Source: SCQP01 sp050747745
GTDB lineage: Bacteria; Acidobacteriota; Terriglobia; Terriglobales; SCQP01
Length of the DNA stretch: 64,000 bases
Assembly (NCBI GenBank): GCA_050747745.1
Contig: JBOGKM010000110.1
Coordinates: forward strand, 58,113 to 122,112
Reading direction: 5' to 3'
The notes beneath the pieces were generated by a model. The model saw only the letters and a list, made by a program, of their open reading frames with translations, searched no databases and was not told where the DNA came from. A program made the translations under genes and the position numbers. Shown in pieces: positions 15,286-23,582 of this stretch (positions are counted from its first letter, which is position 1; every line of letters begins with the position of its first letter).

Positions 15286-16869
15286 ATGGCTACTGCACCC
15301 GCTGAAACGGTTCCTGGGTTCCCGGAGCTGGACGACGCCCGTCCGATCACTAATCTCGCGCCGGCGGCCTTGATCGAACACATTCTCGCGCGCAAAGAAG
15401 CGCAGTTGAGCGCCCGCGGTGCGGTCACCGCCGCTACCGGCAAGTTCACCGGCCGCACCCCTCCCAATCGCTTCATCATCAAGGACGATCTCACCCGCGA
15501 CAAGGTCGCCTGGGGGAGCGTGAACCAGCCCATCAGCGAGGAGTCGTTTGAAAAGGTGCGGCGGCGCATGGCGGCGTATGTCAAAGGCCGCGAAGTCTTT
15601 GTCCAGGATCTGTATTCCGGCGGCGACCCCGACTACCGGCTCAAGGTGCGCGTGGTCAACGAGCTGGCTTGGCACAACCTGTTCGTCCACCAACTGTTTC
15701 TGCGGCCCACGGCGCAGGAGCGGCAATCCTTCAGTCCCGATTTCACCATCGTTTCCATGCCCGGTTGTTCCGCGGTTCCGACCGAGGACGGCACCCGCAC
15801 CGGCACCTATATCCTGGTGAACTTCACCCGGCGCCTGATCCTGATCGGCGGCACCTACTATGCCGGCGAGCAGAAAAAGTCCATTTTCAGCGTGCTGAAT
15901 TTCCTACTGCCGCTGCGCGGCGTGCTGGGCATGCACTGCTCGGCCAACGTGGGCAAGGACGGAGACGCGGCGATATTTTTTGGCCTTTCCGGCACCGGCA
16001 AGACCACGCTGTCGGCCGATCCCGAGCGGCGCCTGATCGGCGATGACGAGCATGGCTGGGGACCGAACGGCGTGTTCAATTTCGAAGGCGGCTGCTACGC
16101 CAAATGCATTCACTTGTCGGAAACGGGCGAACCGCAGATCTGGAACGCCATCCGCTTCGGCACGGTGCTGGAAAATGTCGTACTCAATCCCGACACCCGG
16201 GTGCCCGACTTCGATGATCAGTCGCGCACCGAAAACACCCGCGCTGCCTACCCGCTGGACTACATTGACGGCGCGATTTTGAGCTCGCGCGGGCCGCATC
16301 CGAAAAACGTGGTGCTGCTCACCGCCGACGCCTTCGGCGTGCTGCCGCCGATCTCGCGCCTGAGCGTGCCGCAGGCGATGTATCACTTCCTTTCCGGCTA
16401 CACTGCCAAGCTGGCCGGAACCGAAGTGGGTGTGACCGAACCCAAGGCAACGTTCAGCACCTGTTTTGCCGAACCGTTCCTGCCGCTGCCGCCGCGCACC
16501 TACGCCACCATGCTGGGCGAGCGCGTGAAGCAACACAAGGCCCAGTGCTGGCTGATCAACACCGGCTGGACCGGCGGCGGCTACGGCGTGGGCAAGCGCA
16601 TGTCGCTCGAGCATACCCGCACCATGGTGCGGGCGGCGCTGGCGGGCAAGCTGGGTAACGCCAAATATACGCCGGAGCCGTTCTTCGGCCTGCCGATTCC
16701 CGACCACGTGCCGGGCGTGCCTGACTCGGTGCTGAATCCGCGCACCACCTGGAAGGATGGCGCCGCTTATGAAACCGCGGCGGGCAAGCTGGCCCAGCTG
16801 TTCCGCGAGAATTTCAAGCAGTTCGAGGGCGTACCGGCGGAAATTCAGGCGGCTGGGCCGAAAGCCTAG
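15286..16869 (+). CDS. pckA: Phosphoenolpyruvate carboxykinase (ATP)
   Basis: This 527-residue enzyme converts oxaloacetate and ATP to PEP, the entry to gluconeogenesis. Hallmarks in order are FTGRTPPNRFI near residue 50, the R-rich TYYAGEQKKSIFSVLNF (about 187), the kinase-1a P-loop FGLSGTGKTTLSADP (about 229-243) followed by LIGDDEHGW for metal binding, and NTGWTGGGYGVGKRM near residue 425. The GLSGTGKTT loop and length mark the ATP-dependent, not the GTP-dependent, type. AAAGGA lies ahead of the ATG. It ends six bases from the convergent LytS-type kinase. Confidence 0.95.
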   Translation: MATAPAETVPGFPELDDARPITNLAPAALIEHILARKEAQLSARGAVTAATGKFTGRTPPNRFIIKDDLTRDKVAWGSVNQPISEESFEKVRRRMAAYVKGREVFVQDLYSGGDPDYRLKVRVVNELAWHNLFVHQLFLRPTAQERQSFSPDFTIVSMPGCSAVPTEDGTRTGTYILVNFTRRLILIGGTYYAGEQKKSIFSVLNFLLPLRGVLGMHCSANVGKDGDAAIFFGLSGTGKTTLSADPERRLIGDDEHGWGPNGVFNFEGGCYAKCIHLSETGEPQIWNAIRFGTVLENVVLNPDTRVPDFDDQSRTENTRAAYPLDYIDGAILSSRGPHPKNVVLLTADAFGVLPPISRLSVPQAMYHFLSGYTAKLAGTEVGVTEPKATFSTCFAEPFLPLPPRTYATMLGERVKQHKAQCWLINTGWTGGGYGVGKRMSLEHTRTMVRAALAGKLGNAKYTPEPFFGLPIPDHVPGVPDSVLNPRTTWKDGAAYETAAGKLAQLFRENFKQFEGVPAEIQAAGPKA

Positions 16870-16875
16870 GCAAAG

Positions 16876-18219
16876 CTAGGCTCGGGCATCGACGGCGCTC
16901 ACGACGCAGCTGTCGGGTGCACCCACTGCGACGCGGGGCAGCACGAAGCGTACCAGCGTTCCCTGTCCCGCGTGGCTGCGGATCTCCATCTCGGCGGTGT
17001 CGCCGTAGAGCACCTGCAAGCGCTCGCGTACGTTGCTCAGGCCGATGCCGTGGCCGGCGTGCGCGGAGGCGGGCTGCAAGCCCACACCGTTGTCCTCGAC
17101 TTCCAGCTCCAGCACCTCCTGGTGGTGGCGCCAGGCGGGGCGCGCGCGCAACCGCACCCAGCCGCCTTCGACCTTGGGCGCCAGACCGTGCCGAATAGAA
17201 TTTTCCACGACTGGCTGCAGGAGCATGCTGGGCACCAGCCGCTCCAGTGCCTCGGGCTCGATGAGTTTTTCAAAGCGCAGCTTTTCCGGACCGAAGCGGA
17301 CGATCTCAATATCCACATAGTCGTCCATGAAGGCGACTTCGTCGCGCAGCGGAAGAAAGCTTTCGTGTTTACGCAGCATGCGGCGGAGGATGTTCGAGAG
17401 TTTGACGATGAGCACGCGCGCGGTGTCGGGATCGAAGCGCACCAGCGAGGCCACCGAGTTCAGCGTATTGAACAGGAAATGAGGGTTGATCTGGCTGGTA
17501 AGCGCGTCCAGGCGCGCCTGCACCAGCAGACGCTGCTGGGCCTCGAGCTTGCGCTCGATGCGGGTGTTGTCCCAAATTTTAATCGGGATGGCGAGCGCCA
17601 ATATGTTGGTGACGAGCACCGCGATTGTGGTCCAGAACCTGTGCGGTTGGGGAGCGAACAGTCGGTCGGGGGCCAGGCGCTTCAACTCCAACTCCAACAG
17701 CGTGCAGGCCACCACCAGCGCAAACACCAGCGCCTGCCAGTCGCGAAAGGGGCGATGGAAGCGGTTGCGGAGCCAGCGCCAGATCTCGAGATCGATGAAG
17801 GGCGAAAAGGCCCAAACTTCCTCCCGATTGGGCGCCGCGCGGCGCAGCAGGCCGCCCGCCCAGCCGCCCAGCAGCAGCATGGGCAGCGTGAGCCATTCGT
17901 GCCCGACGGCGACGGCGGGAAAGCTGATGATAGCGCCGCCGAGCAGCCCGGCGCGATAGCCGCCCATGAGGCCGATCAGGAGCGCGCCCGCCAGGCTGAT
18001 ATCGGCCGCCTGGAAGGAAGGCACCGCCAGCCGGATCCAGACCCCGCCCATGAGCGGCAGCGCCAGAAACAAGGTAAAGGCCAAGCGGTGCCGCCAGCGC
18101 CGCTCGTCGGCGTAGAGGCAGCGCTGAAAAGAGACCGAACGCACCAACACGGCGGCAATGGCGGCGATGACCGCCAGGTTGAGCAGGAGCGTGATCAGCA
18201 GTAAACGCTCGTTGTTCAT
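16876..18219 (-). CDS. LytS-type membrane sensor histidine kinase
   Basis: The start at 18219 (MNNERLLLITLLLNLAV) gives a membrane protein of 447 residues. About six hydrophobic segments fill the first 230 residues, including a GALLIGLMGGYRAGLLGGAI pair as in 5TM-LYT sensors. A short coiled coil (KLEAQQRLLVQARLDALTSQ) leads to the His_kinase domain INPHFLFNTLNSVASLV with the phosphorylated histidine, QPVVENSIRHGL, VEDNGVG and HGIGLSNVRERL. LytS-type kinases pair with LytTR regulators, but none is in the window, so this is an orphan. It is transcribed divergently from ribA with only 32 bases between starts. Confidence 0.88.
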   Translation of the reverse strand: MNNERLLLITLLLNLAVIAAIAAVLVRSVSFQRCLYADERRWRHRLAFTLFLALPLMGGVWIRLAVPSFQAADISLAGALLIGLMGGYRAGLLGGAIISFPAVAVGHEWLTLPMLLLGGWAGGLLRRAAPNREEVWAFSPFIDLEIWRWLRNRFHRPFRDWQALVFALVVACTLLELELKRLAPDRLFAPQPHRFWTTIAVLVTNILALAIPIKIWDNTRIERKLEAQQRLLVQARLDALTSQINPHFLFNTLNSVASLVRFDPDTARVLIVKLSNILRRMLRKHESFLPLRDEVAFMDDYVDIEIVRFGPEKLRFEKLIEPEALERLVPSMLLQPVVENSIRHGLAPKVEGGWVRLRARPAWRHHQEVLELEVEDNGVGLQPASAHAGHGIGLSNVRERLQVLYGDTAEMEIRSHAGQGTLVRFVLPRVAVGAPDSCVVSAVDARA

Positions 18220-18233
18220 CGGAGCCGACTTTC

Positions 18234-18239
18234 TATAAT
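18234..18239 (+). promoter_or_regulatory. -10 element of ribA, with almost no leader
   Basis: TATAAT matches the consensus exactly; TTGTTC at 18212-18217 could serve as -35 with a 16-base spacer. The expected start of transcription is near 18246, only about six bases before the ATG at 18252, and no Shine-Dalgarno sequence is present. This looks like a leaderless message. Confidence 0.55.
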
Positions 18240-18251
18240 TAGAACAGAACC

Positions 18252-18842
18252 ATGCCCGACGAAACGTTGACGCTTGCCGCCGAAGCGGATTTCCCCACGC
18301 GCTGGGCACATTTCCGCATTCTGGGATTCGAGTTGGGCACAGAAACCGCGGTGGCGCTGCGGCTGGCCGAGCGGGCGCCAGCCGCGCCCCTGGTCCGCAT
18401 TCATTCCCAGTGCCTGACCGGCGATGTCTTTGCCTCGCTGCGCTGCGACTGCCGGGGGCAGTTGGAACTGGCGCTTGCGGCGATTGCCGCCGAAGGCGCT
18501 GGGGTGCTGATTTACGAGGACAAGGAGGGACGCGGCATTGGATTGATCAATAAACTGCGCGCCTACGCCCTGCAGGACGCCGGGGCGGATACGGTCGAGG
18601 CCAACCACAAGCTGGGGTTTGACGCCGACGCGCGCGACTACGCGCTGCCGGCCGCGATCCTGCGCCATCTGGGGCTGCGGCAGGTACGGTTGTTGTCGAA
18701 CAATCCTGATAAAATGCAGGCGCTGCAGCGAGCTGGTATCGCAGTCGTCGAGCGCATTCCCTGCCGCCCGGAGGCGCTCTCGCCGCAGGCGCGCGCGTAC
18801 CTTGAAGTTAAGAACGAAAAATTGGGACACCTCGCCCACTGA
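18252..18842 (+). CDS. ribA: GTP cyclohydrolase II
   Basis: The 196-residue enzyme opens the riboflavin pathway. The zinc-binding HSQCLTGDVFASLRCDCR (about residues 50-67) supplies three cysteines, YEDKEGRGIGLINKLRAYALQD follows with the arginine of the GTP site, and HKLGFDADARDY, LLSNNPDKMQAL and RIPC complete the motifs. The stretch EDKEGRGIGL replaces the common RQEGRGIGL, a mild change. There is no fused DHBP synthase domain. It appears leaderless (see the -10 element just upstream). Confidence 0.92.
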   Translation: MPDETLTLAAEADFPTRWAHFRILGFELGTETAVALRLAERAPAAPLVRIHSQCLTGDVFASLRCDCRGQLELALAAIAAEGAGVLIYEDKEGRGIGLINKLRAYALQDAGADTVEANHKLGFDADARDYALPAAILRHLGLRQVRLLSNNPDKMQALQRAGIAVVERIPCRPEALSPQARAYLEVKNEKLGHLAH

Positions 18843-18935
18843 TTTAGAGGCTGCGCAGGACCTGGGCGGGATCGGTGCCAGAGGCGCGGCCCAGGTGCAT
18901 GGGGCTTCCCTCTTCGCCAGCATACGCCCGCTGGG

Positions 18936-20201
18936 CTATAGAAACAGGCGCAGGTCGCGGAGGTTGTTACCGGTGGGGCCGGTGTGAAGCAGCGCGCCGG
19001 CGGCGGCCAGCGCCGTATGGGAATCCTGGCGGCGCAGGTACCCGGCCGGATCGAGGCCGGCGGCGCGGATGCGGGCGGCAGTCGAGCCGTCCACGCAGGC
19101 GCCGGCGGCATCGCTCGAACCGTCCACGCCATCGGTGCCGGCGGAAATAAAACAACCCGGCTGGCCCTCCAGCGCCAGTGCCAGGCGCAGCGCCAGCGAA
19201 AGGTTGCGGCCGCCACGGCCGTGATCCGCGCGCAAGCGCACACGCACTTCACCGCCGGCGACGAGAGCGGCGCGCGGCTGAGTGGCACGCAGCGCGCGCC
19301 AGCGCGCCAGCAGATATTCCGCCGCCGGCTCCTCCTCCCATTCGTCAGCGGTATTATCCACAACGACAGAATCGTATCCTTCGTTGCGGACGGCGGCGGC
19401 CAGGGCCGCGCACGCATCACGGTTGTCGGCCAGACAATGCCACTGTGCCGAGGCGAAGATCGCGTCCCCCGGCTTGGGCGTTTCCGGATGCTGCTCCGGC
19501 TCGCCCGCCAGCCAGCGCCGCCATGCAGCTTCGAAGTCGGCCTGCGTGCTAGCGTCGGGGCAGGTCGGCCCCGAGGCAACATTGGCCCATTCGCCGGTGG
19601 GTACATCGGAAAGAATCCAACTTGTTTGCGACACTCCGGCCGCCGCGGCAGCCAGGTGCCCGCCCTTGAGGGCGGAACGGTGCTTGCGAATGCAGTTGAT
19701 GTCGCCGATCACGGCGCCGCTGGAGACCAAACGCCGGTTGAAGGCGCGCAATTCCGCGAGGCCGCCTTGCGGCGGAACTTCAGCCAGCGCCGAGCCGCCG
19801 CCGGAAATCAGCGCGACAAGGGGAATTGCGTCCGCGGCGCAGCGGCGCGCGGCGGACAGCAAGGCTGCGCCCGCCTGCAAGCTGGCGGCGTTGGGATCAG
19901 GATGGCCGCCCTCGAACTCCTGCAGCCGCGGCCCCAGCCGCTCGATCCATCCCGGCGGCAGCGAAGGCGAATCCACCGGACGCACCAGCACGGCATGGAC
20001 GGGCTCGGCCCGGGCGGCTTGCAGATAGCCTGTCAGCATCGGTCCGGCAGCCTTGCCCAGGGCAATGACCAGGGCCGGAGCCGTACCCGCAGCGCGCTCG
20101 CGCATTAGCCAGCAGGGATCGACAGCCGCCAAAGCCAGCTGCCAGCAGCGGCTCCCCCGGGCACAGGGTGAGCCCTCAGCGCCTGCTTCCCAGGAGGCCA
20201 T
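18936..20201 (-). CDS. Glycerate 2-kinase (GckA/MOFRL type)
   Basis: The 421-residue protein has an N-terminal DUF4147 domain (VIALGKAAGPMLTGYLQ; EGGHPDPNAASLQAG; LISGGGSALAEVPPQGG near residue 135) and a C-terminal MOFRL domain (LVAGGEVRVRLRADHGRGGRNLSLALRLA; SAGTDGVDGSSDAAGACVDG; LLHTGPTGNNLRDLRLFL). This is the glycerate kinase that phosphorylates D-glycerate at carbon 2. The N-terminal ~20 residues (ASWEAGAEGSPC) look weak; the start may be inside. It overlaps the upstream small gene by 26 bases. Confidence 0.88.
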   Translation of the reverse strand: MASWEAGAEGSPCARGSRCWQLALAAVDPCWLMRERAAGTAPALVIALGKAAGPMLTGYLQAARAEPVHAVLVRPVDSPSLPPGWIERLGPRLQEFEGGHPDPNAASLQAGAALLSAARRCAADAIPLVALISGGGSALAEVPPQGGLAELRAFNRRLVSSGAVIGDINCIRKHRSALKGGHLAAAAAGVSQTSWILSDVPTGEWANVASGPTCPDASTQADFEAAWRRWLAGEPEQHPETPKPGDAIFASAQWHCLADNRDACAALAAAVRNEGYDSVVVDNTADEWEEEPAAEYLLARWRALRATQPRAALVAGGEVRVRLRADHGRGGRNLSLALRLALALEGQPGCFISAGTDGVDGSSDAAGACVDGSTAARIRAAGLDPAGYLRRQDSHTALAAAGALLHTGPTGNNLRDLRLFL

Positions 20202-20475
20202 CCACCTCGCTGAGCAACCGCCGCACCAGCTCGCTGATGCGGCCCCAATTGTCTTCTTTTTCCGCGGCTTCGATCTGCAGTAAAAGCCGTTTCACCGGCT
20301 CAATGGCAGCCGCCTGGGCATCGTCGAAACCGGCTAAAGCGCGGCGGCTGGCGCGCAGCCGCGCCGCGCGCTTCAACTTGCCGGGCGTGGAGGTGCCTTC
20401 GCGCTCGTAGTCGGCGATTTGGGTGCGGACGGTGATCAGCACCGACTTCCAGTCAGGAACAGAGTGCAAGCTCAC
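20176..20475 (-). CDS. Small helical protein of unknown function
   Basis: This 99-residue protein is largely alpha-helical and charged: a basic middle stretch (KLKRAARLRASRRALAGFDDAQ) and a C-terminal segment (IEAAEKEDNWGRISELVRRLLSEVDGLLG). It has no signal peptide, membrane helix or recognised family. Its stop lies 26 bases inside the glycerate kinase frame, which suggests either coupled translation or a later kinase start. Confidence 0.5.
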   Translation of the reverse strand: MSLHSVPDWKSVLITVRTQIADYEREGTSTPGKLKRAARLRASRRALAGFDDAQAAAIEPVKRLLLQIEAAEKEDNWGRISELVRRLLSEVDGLLGSRR

Positions 20476-20523
20476 TCAGACATTATGAGGTATGTTTGAC
20501 CGCTCGCTTTCGCGCGGTGTGGG

Positions 20524-21300
20524 CTAAGCACAGTTATGTTTAAGGTTAGCCGCCAGCGCCAGCGCGGCCTGCGGATCCCCTTCCAGGAGAAAAAAGCTCC
20601 ACTCGAGCTCTTTGGATTCGGTAAAGCCATTGGCGAGGAAAGCGATCCATGGCTCCGCGAGAACTCGGGCAGCGCTGACGCAGTTGGCGTTTACGCGGAT
20701 GAGGTGCCGCCCAGGGCCGGGAACGCAGCGATGGTTGCGCCGATGGTTTCGGCCTGCAACTGGTGCCACCAGCCCTCGGTGAGCTGCGCGTCCGCCTGGA
20801 GGCGAACCTCGGAGAGGTCGGCCCCGCGGGCGAGCGCCTGCTCGGACCTGCGCAGCGCGTTGCGGCTTCGCCGGGCGGCGCCCAGCACCGACACCCAGCG
20901 GATCTTCTCCAGACGCGCTGGCCGACCGGGTCGAGGGCGCTGGGGCTGGCGCTCTGGCCGAACTCGGGAACTATGGCGCGGGGGCTCGAGGCGTGCGGCG
21001 GGTTGAGGGTGGCGCTCGCGAACTGGCGTAGCCGAAACAGCAGAAGGAAAACGACAAGACGGTCGTATGTCTCGTCCGCCGGAAGCGTGGACGGCGCGTC
21101 GGCGACGGTTCTCGTACCCGCTGGCCCGGCCACGCCGTGCTTCCGCCCTGCCTGCAGCCTCAGGGTCTCGGCGTGGACGAAAAAGCCGTCGGTCACGAGC
21201 CTGCCGGGCGTCATCGGGTTCCGGATGCACGGCGCAGGGCAGCACCCAGTCCGGGAGCACGCGGCGCGCCCGCCGGAGGACCACTACGCGCTCCCAAGCG
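20524..21300 (-). pseudogene. Decayed gene read in three frames
   Basis: This is the only long stretch (20476-21391) without an intact gene. On the minus strand, protein-like composition passes from frame to frame: RVLPDWVLPCAVHPEP near 21270, then a second frame LVTDGFFVHAETLRLQAG and LADETYDRLVVFLLLFRL-like text at 21200-20930, then back to a frame with LARGADLSEVRLQADAQLTEGWWHQLQ at about 20830-20700, then a third with EPWIAFLANGFTESKELEWSFFLLEGD to a stop at 20524. I do not recognise the family. At least three frame changes make an active gene unlikely; sequencing error is the alternative. Confidence 0.4.
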
Positions 21301-21391
21301 GCCTACAGCTCCCAGTGCGACAGGCGATCCGTTGGCTCCCGCGCGCGGCACGGAAGCGGGTCCCCCGCAGGCGGACCCGCGTGGCGCGGCG

Positions 21392-21991
21392 CTACGGCCG
21401 CGCCTGTTGCGGCAGGACGCTGGCGGAAATCAAACGCCGCATGCGGCTGGCCAACTCGACAATGCACTGCAGGCGAGCGGCGAGCGGCGGCGGCAGGCGG
21501 CGGGGCACGCTCTGGGCCAGCTCGGCGGCGAGTTCGGCGTTGCCCAGAATTCCCGTAAGTGCGTTGTTGATGGCGGCCTGCACTGCGGCCGGATCGGAAG
21601 GCGGAGCGGGTAGATCGCGCGGGCAGCGGCTGACCGCCTCGAGGTGTTGCTGCAGGATAAAGGCGAGCTTGGAAACCGGCAACGAACGATCCAGGAAATC
21701 CACGACCGGCCCAGCCAATTCCTCGGCGGGCGGCAGGGATTTGGCGAGCAACGGCAGCACACCCAGCCATAGCACGGCAGGCACGGGCGTTTGCTGCGAC
21801 CGGGGAATGCTGCGGAACGGAGCGGCGGCGGAGTCCAGCAGCAGCAGGCAGCCGGGCGAAAACGCGAGCAATGACTCCGGCAGCGCGGGCAACACCGTGA
21901 GGTCGGGCGCAGCCGCCGCCGGGGGCAGCGCGCGGCGCAGGCGCGCCTCCAACTCGGCATCGCGGCTGATCAGCAGCAGCGCGGGTTTCAC
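21392..21991 (-). CDS. Pseudo-kinase: receiver-like fold plus DHp-like helix lacking its histidine
   Basis: This 199-residue protein overlaps the start of its upstream neighbour, a sigma-54 regulator, by four bases. Residues 1-115 have receiver-like spacing (LLLISRDAELEARLRRAL, then CLLLLDS). Residues 137-190 look like a DHp helix pair: the text AAINNALTGILGNAELAAELAQ matches the H-box of kinases with N-N-x-L-T-x-I-L-G-N, but the position of the catalytic histidine is Ala139/Ala140. No ATP-binding domain follows. It may act as a scaffold or phosphatase-like partner of the adjacent regulator (inference). Confidence 0.6.
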   Translation of the reverse strand: MKPALLLISRDAELEARLRRALPPAAAAPDLTVLPALPESLLAFSPGCLLLLDSAAAPFRSIPRSQQTPVPAVLWLGVLPLLAKSLPPAEELAGPVVDFLDRSLPVSKLAFILQQHLEAVSRCPRDLPAPPSDPAAVQAAINNALTGILGNAELAAELAQSVPRRLPPPLAARLQCIVELASRMRRLISASVLPQQARP

Positions 21992-23403
21992 TGCACACCT
22001 CCGCTGGTGCCGGTGGCAGCGCTGCTGCCCTGCGCGGCCGCGTAAGCGTACTCTTTGAGCTTGCGATAGAGGGTGGTCTTGCCGATGCCGAGCAGCTTGG
22101 CAGCCTCGATCTTGTCCCCTTTCACATGCGCCAGAGCTCCCAGGATGGCGTCGTGTTCCAAGTCAGCAATGGGACGCACCGCGGCATCGGCCGCGCCGAT
22201 CAGGCGCAGCGGGCGCAACTGCTGTAAATAACTGGGCAGATCGCCCACCTCCAAGCGGTTGCCACCCGCCAGCGCCAACGAGCGTTCAATGCAGTTCTCC
22301 AGCTCCCGCACGTTGCCGGGCCACTCATAGCTGAGCAACCGCTGCATCGCTTCCTCACTGAAAACCTTGGGAACCATGCCGGGCGGTGCGGCACGCTCAA
22401 GAAAATGATCCACCAGCAGCGGAATATCCATGGCACGCTCGCGCAGCGCCGGCAGCTTGATGCTAATCACATTCAGACGGAAGAACAGATCCTTGCGAAA
22501 GCTGCCACTGGCTACCGCCGCTTGCAAATCGCGGTTGGTCGCGGCGATGATGCGTACGTCAATCTTGATGTGGCGGGTGCTCCCCACCGGGCGGATTTCC
22601 TTTTCCTGCAGGGCGCGCAAGAGTTTGACCTGCATATCGGAGGGCAACTCGCCGATTTCGTCCAGGAACACAGTTCCCCCGTGGGCCACCTCCAGCAGCC
22701 CCTGATGGTTCTGGCTGGCGCCGGTAAAGGCGCCCTTGACATGGCCGAACAGCTCGCTCTCCACTAGCGACGGCACCAGCGCGCCGCAGTCGACCGGCAG
22801 AAAAGGCCGGTTGCGCTCCGGGCCGGTATAGTGCAAGGCGCGCGCGACCACTTCCTTGCCAGTGCCGCTTTCCCCCAAAATGAGGACCGAATAGCGGCTC
22901 TGCGCCACCTTGCCAATCAGGCGGAACACGCGCTGCATGGCCGGGGAGGCGCCGATCAGATTGCCGGCCGCGAACGGACCGCGCGCCGCCAGCCGCTGCC
23001 CCCGCGCTTCGCGATCGAGCAGCGACTGGCGCACACAATTTTGCAGCAACAGCCGCAGCTCTTCCAGCTCAAAGGGCTTGGCGAGATAGTCGGAGGCACC
23101 CAGTTTCATGGCCTCGACCGCCAGACCGACGTTGCCGAAGGCGGTCATGAGCAGCACCGGCACACCCGGCCAGGACTGCTTGGCGCGCCGCAGCAGTTCC
23201 ACCCCGTTCATGTCGGGCAGCTGCACTTCAGCGACCAGCACATCGGGCCGATCCTTCTCGAAGCATTCCAGCGCGGCCGCGCCGGTGGAGACGCCGGTAG
23301 CTCGATAACCCAATTGCGCCGCCACACTCAGGCAAATCTCGCGCACCACCTCCTGGTTATCCGCAACAACGATGTGCGGAACGACGGCAACCGGCGTTGG
23401 CAT
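21988..23403 (-). CDS. Sigma-54-dependent NtrC-family regulator with Glu at the phospho-site
   Basis: The 471-residue protein has a receiver (1-125), an AAA+ sigma-54 activator domain (~145-375) and a Fis-type HTH (~425-455). The Walker A is GESGTGKEVVARALH; GAFTGASQNHQGLLE carries the sigma-54 contact loop; FLDEIGEL is Walker B; R-finger and sensor regions follow. In the receiver, the usual Asp is Glu59 (VLVAEVQLPDMNG), the first acidic pair is D-N, and Lys109 is kept (YLAKPF). Glu at this site is known to partly mimic phosphorylation in NtrC. A sigma-54 promoter stands upstream, suggesting autoregulation. Confidence 0.88.
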   Translation of the reverse strand: MPTPVAVVPHIVVADNQEVVREICLSVAAQLGYRATGVSTGAAALECFEKDRPDVLVAEVQLPDMNGVELLRRAKQSWPGVPVLLMTAFGNVGLAVEAMKLGASDYLAKPFELEELRLLLQNCVRQSLLDREARGQRLAARGPFAAGNLIGASPAMQRVFRLIGKVAQSRYSVLILGESGTGKEVVARALHYTGPERNRPFLPVDCGALVPSLVESELFGHVKGAFTGASQNHQGLLEVAHGGTVFLDEIGELPSDMQVKLLRALQEKEIRPVGSTRHIKIDVRIIAATNRDLQAAVASGSFRKDLFFRLNVISIKLPALRERAMDIPLLVDHFLERAAPPGMVPKVFSEEAMQRLLSYEWPGNVRELENCIERSLALAGGNRLEVGDLPSYLQQLRPLRLIGAADAAVRPIADLEHDAILGALAHVKGDKIEAAKLLGIGKTTLYRKLKEYAYAAAQGSSAATGTSGGVQ

Positions 23404-23430
23404 GGCAAACTCTCCTCTCGCCCGTATACC

Positions 23431-23446
23431 TGCAGCCAGCGTGCCA
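23431..23446 (-). promoter_or_regulatory. Sigma-54 (-24/-12) promoter
   Basis: On the minus strand the sequence reads TGGCACG-CTGG-CTGCA, an almost perfect match to TGGCACG-N4-TTGCA, with GG and GC at the fixed 24/12 spacing. The predicted start near 23421 leaves about 18 bases to the ATG of the sigma-54 regulator at 23403. Confidence 0.75.
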
Positions 23447-23538
23447 AACTCGGACGAGCATCCGGCAGAGGGCGTAAAGCATTGTTTGCCTTTGTTTACG
23501 GCCCTCGCGGCGGGTTGGGGAGCATGCGCACTCGGTCC

Positions 23539-23560
23539 CTGCCAAGTCCCAAATTGGCAG
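23539..23560. repeat. Inverted repeat, possible enhancer or terminator hairpin
   Basis: CTGCCAA-N8-TTGGCAG is a perfect seven-base inverted repeat. Its centre is about 128 bases upstream of the start predicted for the sigma-54 promoter, the usual place for an activator binding site. It is also 23 bases after the stop of the propeller gene, so it could be a weak terminator, although no T-run follows. Confidence 0.4.
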
Positions 23561-23582
23561 CGGGATTCCTGAAATGGGGCGC

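Noticed and set aside
16972..18204. A 410-codon plus-strand frame opposite the LytS-type kinase
   Set aside because: Rich in H, Q and R, no motif, and it lies entirely inside the kinase gene.
18844..18900. A short minus-strand frame ending DPAQVLRSL between ribA and glycerate kinase
   Set aside because: The ending resembles FtsX/ADOP permease C-termini, so it may be a second permease remnant, but about 19 codons are too few to support a call.
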